Shown one piece after another: positions 1 to 6,700 of a DNA stretch of 18,441 nt. The DNA lies in contig DQGF01000494.1 in assembly GCA_003525045.1 (NCBI GenBank), positions 1-18,441 of the forward strand, in the 5' to 3' direction. How positions within the stretch are numbered: position 1 is the first letter of the stretch; each line of letters begins with the position of its first letter. Source of the stretch: Pseudomonas sp. (GTDB lineage: Bacteria > Pseudomonadota > Gammaproteobacteria > Pseudomonadales > Pseudomonadaceae). Made by a program: the position numbers and the translations under genes. The notes under the pieces are model-generated. The model worked only from the letters and a program-made list of their open reading frames with translations, did no database searches and had not been told where the DNA came from.

Positions 1-934
1 TCTTCGAAAGCTTTTCGACGAACGCATCGTAGATCTTGTCTTGGGCGTAGAGACGGTTGGCGCAGACGCAGGTCTGGCCGTTGTTGCGGTACTTGGAAAT
101 GATCGCGCCTTCGACGGCCTTATCCAGGTCCGCGTCGTCGAACACGATGAACGGCGCGTTGCCGCCCAGTTCCAGGGAGACTTTCTTGATGTCCTTGGCG
201 CATTCGGCCATCAACTGACGACCGATTTCGGTCGAACCGGTGAAGGACAGTTTGCGCACGATCGGGTTGCTGGTCAGCTCGCTGCCGATGTCGCCGGCGC
301 TGCCGGACACAACACTGAACACGCCGTTCGGAATACCGGCACGCTGGGCCAGTTCAGCCAAGGCGAAAGCCGAGAACGGAGTCTGCGAAGCAGGCTTGAG
401 CACCATGGTGCAACCGGCGGCCAGGGCCGGACCGGCTTTACGGGTGATCATCGCGGCAGGGAAGTTCCACGGGGTGATTGCAGCGGTCACGCCGATTGGC
501 TGCTTGATCACAATCAGGCGTTTGTCTGGTTGATGGCCCGGAATCACATCACCGTAGACGCGCTTGGCTTCCTCGGCGAACCACTCGATAAAGGAAGCGG
601 CGTAAACGATTTCGCCCTTGGCTTCGGCCAATGGCTTGCCCTGTTCCAGGGTCATCAAGCGAGCCAGGTCGTCCTGATTCTCGATGATCAGTTCGAACCA
701 GCGACGCAGCTTGTTCGCGCGATCCTTGGCGGTCAGTGCACGCCAGGCCGGCAGCGCTTTGTCAGCGGCTTCGATCGCACGGCGGGTTTCGGCAGCGCCC
801 ATTTTCGGCACGGTACCCAGAATTTCGCCCGTTGCCGGGTTGTTGACCTTGATCGTCTGACCATTGTCCGCATCGACCCAAGCGCCATCGATAAAGGCTT
901 GCTGGCGGAACAACTGGGTGTCTTTAAGCTGCAT
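1..934 (-). CDS. gabD: Succinate-semialdehyde dehydrogenase, partial (3' end outside window)
   Basis: Oxidises succinate semialdehyde to succinate with NAD(P)+, the last step of GABA breakdown, in the cytoplasm. About 311 N-terminal codons are present; family members are about 480 residues, so roughly the last third lies left of position 1. The aldehyde dehydrogenase signatures are clear: the cofactor-binding PWNFP motif, the LELGGN motif with the general base Glu255, and GQTCVCA with the nucleophile Cys289 and a nearby Cys291. E. coli GabD has its catalytic Glu and Cys at almost identical positions, including the paired cysteine. The ATG at 932-934 is chosen because AAGGA (943-947, minus strand) stands 8 bases upstream. 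In many pseudomonads gabT follows gabD; here that would be outside the window. The upstream gap to the tRNA carries a perfect inverted repeat (1089-1106) that could be regulatory. Confidence 0.95.
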   Translation of the reverse strand, partial: MQLKDTQLFRQQAFIDGAWVDADNGQTIKVNNPATGEILGTVPKMGAAETRRAIEAADKALPAWRALTAKDRANKLRRWFELIIENQDDLARLMTLEQGKPLAEAKGEIVYAASFIEWFAEEAKRVYGDVIPGHQPDKRLIVIKQPIGVTAAITPWNFPAAMITRKAGPALAAGCTMVLKPASQTPFSAFALAELAQRAGIPNGVFSVVSGSAGDIGSELTSNPIVRKLSFTGSTEIGRQLMAECAKDIKKVSLELGGNAPFIVFDDADLDKAVEGAIISKYRNNGQTCVCANRLYAQDKIYDAFVEKLSK

Positions 935-1088
935 GTCGGCTTTCCTTAACAGCACCGCGACCAGCGCGGAGCGAATTATGATTGTAGAAAGGCGCCTCAA
1001 AGGCTGCCGTCAGGGAAATCATTCACCGGGCTGAAGCACATAAATAGCGCACGGATTGGACTCGTGCGGTTCAGCACCCAGACAAGAG

Positions 1089-1106
1089 CGTTTGAAATCT
1101 CAAACG
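1089..1106. promoter_or_regulatory. Perfect 7-bp inverted repeat upstream of gabD
   Basis: CGTTTGA and TCAAACG form perfect arms around a 4-base AATC spacer, about 155 bases upstream of the gabD start. It could be a regulator operator or a small hairpin. No T-run follows it on either strand, so it is not an obvious terminator. Function is inferred only from position and symmetry. Confidence 0.35.
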
Positions 1107-1242
1107 AATCCTAGGATCAAAGGGGGTAAAGGACAATAGGCTGTTCGAAAAAAAGAACGAAAACGCCGCATTTGCCTATTTTTTCTGATCAGCGTAGCAA
1201 ACGGTCGTTACAGGTTCGAAAAACGCAGGCGATTCAGCAGCA

Positions 1243-1271
1243 TGGACGCCCGCAGTGCTTATGAGTATCAT
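1243..1271 (+). promoter_or_regulatory. Probable tRNA-Arg promoter
   Basis: TATCAT at 1266-1271 is a plausible -10 element. TGGACG at 1243-1248 stands 17 bases upstream as a weak -35. The following 1272-1280 stretch is strongly GC-rich, as expected for the discriminator of a stringently controlled stable-RNA promoter. The spacing to the mature tRNA 5' end (1284) leaves a short leader. Confidence 0.45.
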
Positions 1272-1283
1272 GGCGCCCGCATC

Positions 1284-1360
1284 GCACCAGTAGCTCAGCT
1301 GGATAGAGTACTGCCCTCCGAAGGCAGGGGTCGTGGGTTCGAATCCCGCCTGGTGCACCA
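1284..1360 (+). tRNA. tRNA-Arg (anticodon CCG)
   Basis: A complete 77-nt cloverleaf. The acceptor stem GCACCAG (1284-1290) pairs with CTGGTGC (1350-1356). The D arm is TAGCTCAGCTGG. The anticodon stem CTGCC/GGCAG encloses the loop CTCCGAA, giving anticodon CCG at 1318-1320, which reads the arginine codon CGG. The T arm carries the invariant TTCGAAT. Discriminator A1357 is followed by an encoded CCA (1358-1360). tRNA genes are common integration sites, and accessory genes do begin just downstream, but no second copy of the tRNA 3' end was found in the window. Confidence 0.97.
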
Positions 1361-1375
1361 TACGTAGAAACGAGA

Positions 1376-1408
1376 AAGCCTCAGACCCGTAGGGTCTGGG
1401 GCTTTTTT
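1376..1408 (+). terminator. Intrinsic terminator of tRNA-Arg
   Basis: AAGCCTCAGACCC (1376-1388) pairs over 13 positions, one of them G-T, with GGGTCTGGGGCTT (1392-1404) around a GTA loop. The stem runs into six T residues (1403-1408). It sits 16 bases after the encoded CCA. Confidence 0.9.
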
Positions 1409-1575
1409 GTGCCCGACTTGAAACCAACAGAGCAGTTTTACCTGAAACAAAAACTGACGACATCCAAGTCAACGATGGTGGTGGATTTGCGACTCGAGTG
1501 TTCAACTGTGTTGACGGCCGGGGGGCCCTGTTCCATCCATCTCAATGAAAACCGGGGCTGATTTTGGAGCACCAG

Positions 1576-2613
1576 ATGATTGATCAGAATGAAAATGACG
1601 TTCCTCCTGCACCACAAGGCGAGCGCTGCTGTTTCAAAGCGCTGATGGTCAGGTCCGCCTTGAATGTCGTTTCGGGGCCGATACGCTTTGGCTCTCCCAA
1701 GCGATGATCTGCGAGTTGTTTGGCAAGGCCAAAGCCACCATCAGCGAGCACATCAGCCACATCCTCGCGGAGGGCGAGTTAGTGGAGGATTCAGTTGTTC
1801 GGTTTTACCGAACAACTGCCGCTGACAACAAACCTTACAACGTAAAATATTTCAGTCTTCCGCTGATTCTTGCGGTGGGCTACCGAGTGCGCTCTAAACG
1901 CGGTATCCAGTTCCGTCAGTGGGCTACACAGACTCTGCAAGAGTACCTAATCAAGGGATTCGTGATGGATGACCAAAGGTTGAGAAATCCTCCTGTAGGT
2001 CATGCGCTGGTACCCGATTATTTCGACGAAATGCTGGAACGCATTCGGATATTCGGGCTAGCGAGCGGCGGGTTTACTTAAGGGTAAGGGACATCTTCGC
2101 GATGGCTGCGGACTATGCGCCGTCGAACAAAGAGACCAACGCATTCTTCCAAATTATTCAAAATAAGCTGCACTTCGCTAGCACCGGCCTGACAGCCGCG
2201 GAGTTGATTGCTCATCGTGTGACGCAGCCAAGCTGAATTTAGGGTTAACAGGCTTCAAAGGGGATGAGGTGCGCAAAAGCGATGTCACCATCGCCAAGAA
2301 CTACCTTAAGCAAGAAGAAATCAGTGCGCTAAATCGCATCTTCACCATGTGGCTCGATTTCGCAGAAGATCAGGCATTGATGCGCAAGCAGGTTTTCCTA
2401 CGGGACTGGCAGGAGAAACTGGATCAATTCCTGGAATTCAACAGTCGTGAAGTTCTGCAAGGCGCGGGAAAGATCAGTAAACAGGAGGCTGAAGAAAAAG
2501 CGCGGGCCAAATATGAACGCTATGCCGAGCGGCGCCGAAGCCTGAAAGAAGCCGAGGGTGAAGTCTTGGGTATTGAGGCACTACGCAGCATTTCCCAAAA
2601 AAATCACCACTGA
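1576..2613 (+). pseudogene. RhuM-family protein gene broken by three frameshifts
   Basis: RhuM-family proteins are accessory, island-borne proteins of unproven biochemical role. Here the family sequence is readable from end to end but only by changing frame three times. The start ATG at 1576 has GGAG (1566-1569) upstream and opens a 17-codon piece. Codons from 1629 (reading LFQSADGQVRL) then continue in another frame up to about 2048. A third frame carries the DIRASERRVYLRVRDIF stretch to 2218. A fourth piece from 2221 carries KNYLKQEE and MWLDFAEDQ and runs to the TGA at 2611-2613. Each switch, near 1627, 2048 and 2219, is explained by loss of a single base. Rejoined, the protein would be about 345 residues, matching the family's usual length. 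The largest intact piece in one frame is about 150 codons. Long neighbouring genes read cleanly, which favours real decay over sequencing error. Confidence 0.85.
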
Positions 2614-2620
2614 TGCATAG

Positions 2621-3238
2621 CAGGTTTGCACCATCCCCGCCGGGACTGAGGTCTTTCGTATTCGTCGCTGTAAGCGGGCTGATACATGGTTGCCGGATGC
2701 GACAACCATGGGAGCACCTCCCACCCCCAGCTCTGGCAGGATGAACCCGGCTGGCATATCGTATCTGTACACCTCATTTGATGCGGAGACGGCATTGCAT
2801 GAGGTTGCAGCTCATAAGCGCATTACCGATCGAATCTATGTTGCCTGCTTCACGCTGACAAGTTCCATACAGGTTGTAGATCTGACGAAACTTCCTCTTC
2901 CCCCTCAATTTTTGAAGTCGACAAAAAACAAGATCGTGAAAATTGGCTCTTCGCGCAGAAATTCTGCCGATAAGATTTCTACCCCCGTCACCAAGAACGG
3001 CCAAGAGCATATCGAATACGTTCCAAGCCAGGTCGTGTGCGAGTACCTGGCTCAGGTCTTTGAACCCCATTCGGGCGGAGTGCTGGCCGGGCTGATTTAT
3101 CCCAGCGCGGAATATGACGGTGGTCGCAATCTGGTAGTTTTCCCTTCTAATAGGGGTTGGGACTTGGAGTTCCAAGGCGCTCGCCGAGACGGCCAGATGC
3201 GGCCGTCTCTTTGCTTGAATATTGATACTCTTGTTTAA
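2621..3238 (+). pseudogene. RES-domain protein (NAD+-degrading toxin family), start lost
   Basis: The frame is open from 2621 to the TAA at 3236-3238 and encodes a recognisable RES domain. RES toxins degrade NAD+ by phosphorolysis or hydrolysis. Visible features are IPAGTEVFRIRR with the conserved Arg (2657-2659), the GRMNPAGISYLY motif, the Glu of TALHEV (2801-2803), YVPSQVV and the late GLIYPSAEYDGGRN. This pattern resembles the C-terminal half of long RES proteins that carry a HEPN/apea-like N-terminal domain. That N-terminal domain is absent. The first in-frame start, TTG at 2690, would remove the conserved Arg and has no ribosome binding site. Alternatively, ATG 2613-2615, overlapping the rhuM stop as TGATG, opens MHSRFA in another frame and would join the RES frame after one lost base. 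Either way the gene is probably dead or truncated; an intact short RES protein with an unusual start is less likely. Confidence 0.7.
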
Positions 3239-3295
3239 AAACGCAATCTAATAACGACATAGCCATTATCTTATTTTTATTTTTTTCGACAAACT

Positions 3296-3820
3296 CTAAG
3301 CTGACTGCTTTGCTTCTAGAATTGCCGCATAGCATTTATTGAATACATTTTTATTCTTAAACATTGTCTGGGCAAGATCAATCTTACCGGCTTTATGTTC
3401 AATTCGAATAGATTTCTGATTCATTGTATCCGTGATATTTACATTCAAAATATCGACAAATCTAACTTCGTGCGTTTTGGAATTGAAATTGCTCGCTGGT
3501 GTAAACAAAGAATTTTTAGCCAGGACGACATATCGATTATCGGAAATAACCGAATACATTAGCATAGCTAATACGTATAGAGTCAAAGCTAAGCCAACGA
3601 AACCGACGACCTTCATTACTAAGTGGCCATCCAAACCGAGAGAAGCTATTAACTTAGCGAATTTCCAGTCACCACTACCCACTTCTTTATTGAATGCAGC
3701 GAAAGCGGATAGACCTCCAAAAACTAGTCCCGCCAAACCCAACTTTATAAAATCAGGGCGATACAGAAAGCGCTTTTCATCAGTCGGATTGGTTTTTTCC
3801 AACGAATATGAATTATTCAT
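3296..3820 (-). CDS. Two-helix membrane protein with cytoplasmic tail, unknown function
   Basis: A 174-residue protein I do not recognise as a named family. Two hydrophobic segments, about 26-43 and 67-92, flank a short loop, and a tail of about 80 residues follows. The tail alternates charged and beta-prone residues and loosely resembles bacterial PH-like domains of small membrane proteins; that is a guess. Its ATG (3818-3820) overlaps the TGA stop of the upstream lipoprotein gene by one base (TGATG), with GAGGAA just upstream, so the two are almost certainly translated together. Base composition is much AT-richer than the pga or gabD genes, suggesting acquisition from another source. A T-rich but unstructured stretch lies beyond the stop at 3260-3285. 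Confidence 0.75.
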   Translation of the reverse strand: MNNSYSLEKTNPTDEKRFLYRPDFIKLGLAGLVFGGLSAFAAFNKEVGSGDWKFAKLIASLGLDGHLVMKVVGFVGLALTLYVLAMLMYSVISDNRYVVLAKNSLFTPASNFNSKTHEVRFVDILNVNITDTMNQKSIRIEHKAGKIDLAQTMFKNKNVFNKCYAAILEAKQSA

Positions 3821-4179
3821 CAGATTTCCTCTTCCGCGACATTAACGTAAAAACTTCCATCATCAGTTGCTTCAACTGTGTACCAGAGAGGTGACGTATT
3901 TGTCTTAACGGGTCCAGTCATTTCAACATTGGCTGCACATTTGTATGCACCCGTATTCTCGTTCTTATCGGTGGTTCGGATATCGACTATATTGTATTTC
4001 AGTGCATTTACAACTGCAGCACCCAATTGCTTGGTCAACTCACGCTTAACAATGTCGGTAACGAGGTCAGTTGTTTTTTTATCACTGCATGAGGGAACGC
4101 TGTTAGAGCAAGCACTTAGCGCTAGAGCACACGCAGCGAGGGAAATAGCAGTAACGAATCGATTTTTCAAAAAAGTCAT
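3820..4179 (-). CDS. Small lipoprotein, unknown function
   Basis: A 119-residue predicted lipoprotein. The N-terminus has basic residues, a hydrophobic run and the lipobox LSAC with the lipidated Cys24. After cleavage about 95 residues remain. Two further cysteines, in PSCSD and YKCAAN, could form a disulfide. The mature part alternates a helical region (DLVTDIVKREL) with beta-prone segments ending in YVNVAEEEI. The ATG at 4177-4179 is preferred over a longer reading because AAGGAG (4187-4192) lies 7 bases upstream and the lipobox is then correctly placed. The gene is coupled to the membrane protein downstream. A perfect inverted repeat (4205-4221) sits just before the ribosome binding site. 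Family unknown; an envelope role with its neighbours is inferred from context. Confidence 0.8.
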   Translation of the reverse strand: MTFLKNRFVTAISLAACALALSACSNSVPSCSDKKTTDLVTDIVKRELTKQLGAAVVNALKYNIVDIRTTDKNENTGAYKCAANVEMTGPVKTNTSPLWYTVEATDDGSFYVNVAEEEI

Positions 4180-4204
4180 TAATAAGCTCCTTGTACCTAA
4201 TGCA

Positions 4205-4221
4205 CTGACATAGGATGTCAG
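4205..4221. promoter_or_regulatory. Perfect inverted repeat in the lipoprotein gene leader
   Basis: CTGACAT (4205-4211) and ATGTCAG (4215-4221) are perfect 7-bp arms around 3 bases, 12 bases upstream of the AAGGAG of the lipoprotein gene. It could be an operator or an RNA hairpin controlling translation. No T-run follows, so it is not an intrinsic terminator. Confidence 0.4.
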
Positions 4222-4347
4222 CAGTCCTTTGTCATTTCCGACGCGGAATCTTACATATTCCCGTTTCAAGTACCTGAACGCATCGCCGAGACAACCAGAG
4301 CACCAACAATCAGATTCCAGTTCGTAGGCTTCTTAACGCTGTCGTCA

Positions 4348-4746
4348 TTACTCCCCACCGTTCTCAGCAAACCACTCCAATGCATCCGCTCGTTCTTGCG
4401 TCATGCTCAACTCACACCCAGCACCGTTCAGCATATCCATCGTCCCACCAGTGAGCCCGTAATACATCCCACAATCAGCATCTCTGTACTTGATCCAGAG
4501 ACGTTGGGTGTCACGTAGCTTAGTCTTCTGTTCAGCGGGCAACACGGCCATTGCTGACTTGTAAGCTTTATTCAGTCGAGTATCCTGCTTTTTCAGCTCT
4601 TCATTGTTACAGTCGTTAAGGTTGGACGTGATGCCTTCTGCTTTCGCCACACAAGTACCGTAGGCCGCGGAATAGTCATCCTTGGCAAATGCGTAAGATG
4701 ATGAGATTGAGAGCAGCACAGAGGCTGTGATGAGGTAACGACGCAT
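4348..4746 (-). CDS. LprI-like (DUF1311) secreted protein
   Basis: A 132-residue exported protein of the DUF1311/LprI family, some members of which inhibit lysozyme. The signal peptide (residues 1-21) ends in AFA, with no lipobox, so the mature protein is probably free in the periplasm. The family pattern is clear: four cysteines at 32, 46, 92 and 111, likely forming two disulfides, and the central motif QRLWIKYRDADC at 81-92. The ATG at 4744-4746 is chosen because the signal peptide then begins naturally; a GGAA stands 8 bases upstream. A longer reading in the same frame adds 33 residues that do not resemble a leader. The lipoprotein gene follows after about 170 bases on the same strand. Lysozyme inhibition by this particular protein is an inference from the family. 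Confidence 0.85.
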   Translation of the reverse strand: MRRYLITASVLLSISSSYAFAKDDYSAAYGTCVAKAEGITSNLNDCNNEELKKQDTRLNKAYKSAMAVLPAEQKTKLRDTQRLWIKYRDADCGMYYGLTGGTMDMLNGAGCELSMTQERADALEWFAENGGE

Positions 4747-4773
4747 AGGTACAATTCCATTTCTTGGTAGGTC

Positions 4774-4793
4774 TAGGAACTGCATTGTTCCTA
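4774..4793. promoter_or_regulatory. Inverted repeat in the 5' leader of the LprI-like gene
   Basis: TAGGAAC (4774-4780) and GTTCCTA (4787-4793) form perfect 7-bp arms around a 6-base spacer. It lies between the proposed promoter (4817-4845) and the start codon (4746). It is a candidate operator or leader hairpin. Confidence 0.4.
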
Positions 4794-4816
4794 AAGTGAT
4801 GGTATATTGCCAGCAC

Positions 4817-4845
4817 AGGATAACTGTCCCGTTTTTAAAGATCAA
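4817..4845 (-). promoter_or_regulatory. Probable sigma-70 promoter of the LprI-like gene
   Basis: On the minus strand TTGATC (4840-4845) and TATCCT (4817-4822) are separated by exactly 17 bases, each matching 4 of 6 consensus positions. The intervening sequence is AT-rich. Transcription would begin near 4810 and give a leader of about 65 bases that contains the inverted repeat at 4774-4793. Confidence 0.5.
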
Positions 4846-4846
4846 G

Positions 4847-5163
4847 CTGTGCCTATTGGCTGGTACGCTTGATTGCGCAATAACTATAGTTTTCGCAACG
4901 TTTAGCGCAGACGATTCACTGCCAAAGACGAAAATGCGTCTGTGGATTTACATTACAGATCTACTGGTTTTCCTCTGTTTCCAACCCACCCTTAGATGGA
5001 AGAATGCAGATTGAGTTGCTCTATAACTGGCGCAATAACCCAGCGTTTCAAATCGCCAACAGTAGCTGCTTGTAATCATCGCCGTGAGTTGAGCAGCAGA
5101 AAGGTTGTAGTTGAGAGCAGAAACGCAGCCAAAGCGTAATGCCGATCAGAAAAGGCAATGCTC
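4847..5163. other. Intergenic region without a supported gene
   Basis: Short open frames exist but none has a credible ribosome binding site or a recognisable protein. No tRNA fragment, integrase remnant or direct repeat of the tRNA-Arg 3' end was seen. The composition moves from AT-rich back towards the GC-rich host style, so this is probably the right edge of the acquired segment. Confidence 0.5.
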
Positions 5164-5269
5164 TGTAGGAGCGCCGGGCGGCGTTCCGACGATGGTCTCG
5201 AGGTCGACGCGTTTATGCAGAAAAAGCGCGTTATCGTTAAAGTCCATCGCGAGCAAGCTCGCTCCTACA
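5164..5269. repeat. REPIN (two inverted REP elements)
   Basis: TGTAGGAGC at 5164-5172 and its exact complement GCTCCTACA at 5261-5269 bound a 106-bp element. Each end has its own hairpin: CGCCG-GG-CGGCG (5172-5183) on the left and GCGAGC-AA-GCTCGC (5249-5262) on the right. GTAG-headed hairpins of this kind are typical Pseudomonas REP sequences. The two hairpins differ in sequence, so the pair is not a simple duplicate. It lies just downstream of the small acidic protein gene. Confidence 0.85.
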
Positions 5270-5295
5270 CTGGCATTGGCCGCCGAAGCGGTTTT

Positions 5296-5565
5296 TTACT
5301 CTTTCGTCCAGTCGAACTCGTCGTATTCGTCATCGTCTTCTTCGTCCTCGATCAACTCATCACCAAGGACGTCTTCCTCAAGAGCCTCTTCTGCCTGTTT
5401 CGCCAGCAGAAACTCCTTACGACTCTCAGTCACTGCTCGCCGCAGTTCCTTACCCTTGACCGGGCAGTTGAGCATTTGGGCGATGCGGTCGATTTTCTGT
5501 GCCACGGCATCCTCCAACGCATCGGCTATGGGTCGATAGTGCGCGCTTTCAGGTGTCGATGCCAA
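5296..5565 (-). CDS. Small acidic hypothetical protein
   Basis: An 89-residue soluble protein with no family I recognise. The first two thirds are helical with many charged residues (KIDRIAQMLNC, KGKELRRAV). The tail, from about residue 64, is almost purely Asp/Glu before ending in FDWTKE. The first usable start is TTG at 5563-5565, 20 bases after the anti-sigma stop. The AGGAG at 5582-5586 overlaps that stop but is 16 bases from the TTG, which is long, so the true start is uncertain. Position directly behind the anti-sigma gene suggests co-transcription and perhaps a role with it. A REPIN follows at 5164-5269. Confidence 0.65.
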   Translation of the reverse strand: MASTPESAHYRPIADALEDAVAQKIDRIAQMLNCPVKGKELRRAVTESRKEFLLAKQAEEALEEDVLGDELIEDEEDDDEYDEFDWTKE

Positions 5566-5585
5566 ATTGGCGACCGCTCTTCTCC

Positions 5586-6215
5586 TCAGTTTTTCTTTAA
5601 CGCCTTGAGTCGTGCCGCGAGATTTTCCTTGGGAAAGCGTTTATGCAGTGCCGCCATCAAGTCGTCGGCGGCTTGGGTCTGACCGGCATTTTGCAGGCGT
5701 ACGACCTCATGGAGCTGTTCATCCAGCGTTTTCACCGGAGCTGCTGCACGTTTGCTGACCTTCGCTTCGTCAGCCATTTCAGCATTGATCGATTCGCTCT
5801 GCGCAGGGGCGGCAAAATCGGCCATTGGCGCCGCGGGTGCAGGTGCGGACATGGCCCCTGCCGGAGCAGCCGAGGAGCGGGCGACGGACGATGGCGCTTC
5901 TGCCGCTTCTTTTTTAGCGACCGGTGCGGACATTTTTGGCGCTGGGGCGAAGTCAAACTTCGGCACTTGCTCAGGCGTGCGCTGCACCAGTGCAAGCATC
6001 AGGGCTACGCCGACGAGGCTGGCGAACGCGACTTGCCTACGAGGTTTCTGACAGGCCTGAACCCAGCGCTGCCAACGGCTGGACTTGCGCGCAGGGACTT
6101 CACGTTGCGCGGTCGCCAGGATGAAGGCATCAAGGTGAGACGGTGGTTCGCCGCTGGCTTGCTCGCGGTAATGCTCGAGCACCTGGTCTTGCGGCGTTTT
6201 GCGGGCGTCAGTCAT
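5586..6215 (-). CDS. Single-pass membrane anti-sigma factor
   Basis: A 209-residue protein placed directly after the sigma factor gene. Its ATG (6213-6215) shares an ATGA overlap with the sigma stop, the usual arrangement of sigma/anti-sigma pairs. Residues 1-60 form a charged cytoplasmic part that would hold the sigma factor. One hydrophobic segment lies at about 62-77. An Ala/Pro/Ser/Lys-rich linker runs to about 155, and a helical C-terminal part (LDEQLHEVVRLQ, LMAALHKRF) would be periplasmic. The architecture fits a membrane anchor that releases its sigma factor under envelope stress. I recall a similar sigma/anti-sigma pair, SbrI/SbrR, in P. aeruginosa, but identity is not established. 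The gene itself is intact, while its partner sigma gene is not. Confidence 0.75.
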   Translation of the reverse strand: MTDARKTPQDQVLEHYREQASGEPPSHLDAFILATAQREVPARKSSRWQRWVQACQKPRRQVAFASLVGVALMLALVQRTPEQVPKFDFAPAPKMSAPVAKKEAAEAPSSVARSSAAPAGAMSAPAPAAPMADFAAPAQSESINAEMADEAKVSKRAAAPVKTLDEQLHEVVRLQNAGQTQAADDLMAALHKRFPKENLAARLKALKKN

Positions 6216-6700
6216 GTCAGTACCTCCTCGGCCAGCAGCCGACGCAGTTTTTGCTGGGCGTAGCGCAAGCGGCTCTTGACGGTTTCCAGCGGTGTTTCGG
6301 TGAGGGTGGCGATTTGCGGCAGGTCGAGGTCGCCGTAGGCTCGTAGCAGGAACACTTCGCGCTGGTCGGCGGTCAGGTTTTGCAGGGCGGCTTCGAGACG
6401 CTGATTATCGCGACTCAGGCTCAGCCGTTGTTCGGGATCGGCCGCCTCGTCGCTCAGGGCGTGGAGTTGTTCGTCATAGCTGTCGTGCAAGGGGTTGTGG
6501 ATGCCGTGTTTGCGCCAGTGATCGATCAGGCGATTGCGGGCAATCTGGTAGAGCCAGGTACGAAAGTTCGCCCGACCTTGTGGCTGACTGCTGCTGCGGA
6601 TCAGGCTCAGCCAGGTTTCCTGGTAGACCTCCTCGGCCAGTTCGGATTTGCCGCTCAGGCCGAGCAGGAAGCGATAAAGTCCCTGGCGATGGCGGATTTG
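6212..6700 (-). pseudogene. ECF-type sigma factor gene lacking its 5' end
   Basis: The readable part begins at QIRHRQGLYRF and covers most of region 2 (LAEEVYQETWLSLIR, RTWLYQIARNRLIDHWR) and all of region 4 (LTADQREVFLLRAYG, helix-turn-helix LETVKSRLRYAQQKLR). Only about the first 20-25 residues of a normal member are missing. The frame is open upstream to a TGA at 6749-6751, but contains no ATG, GTG or TTG before the TTG at 6490, which would discard all of region 2. The sequence just upstream of 6700 reads, in another frame, as vWA-protein sequence, so a deletion has joined the vWA gene to the inside of this gene. The end is normal and overlaps the anti-sigma start by four bases. Expression of an active sigma factor seems unlikely. 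Confidence 0.75.

Larger units (their letters stand above)
935..1283. other. Intergenic region between gabD and tRNA-Arg
   Basis: No credible gene lies here. Two inverted repeats are visible: CGCACG (1048-1053) with CGTGCG (1063-1068), and CGTTTGA (1089-1095) with TCAAACG (1100-1106). The region should contain the gabD promoter on the minus strand and the tRNA promoter on the plus strand. I saw no convincing sigma-54 -24/-12 element for gabD. Confidence 0.6.

Noticed and set aside
41..949. Plus-strand open frame of 302 codons opposite gabD
   Set aside because: Shadow of gabD, whose conserved motifs and ribosome binding site are clear on the minus strand.
1176..1505. Minus-strand open frame of 109 codons across the tRNA-Arg
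   Set aside because: Its only recognisable part is the antisense translation of the tRNA, a frequent false gene.
4796..5014. Plus-strand open frame of 72 codons upstream of the LprI-like gene
   Set aside because: No ribosome binding site and no recognisable features; it overlaps the better-supported promoter region of the opposite gene.
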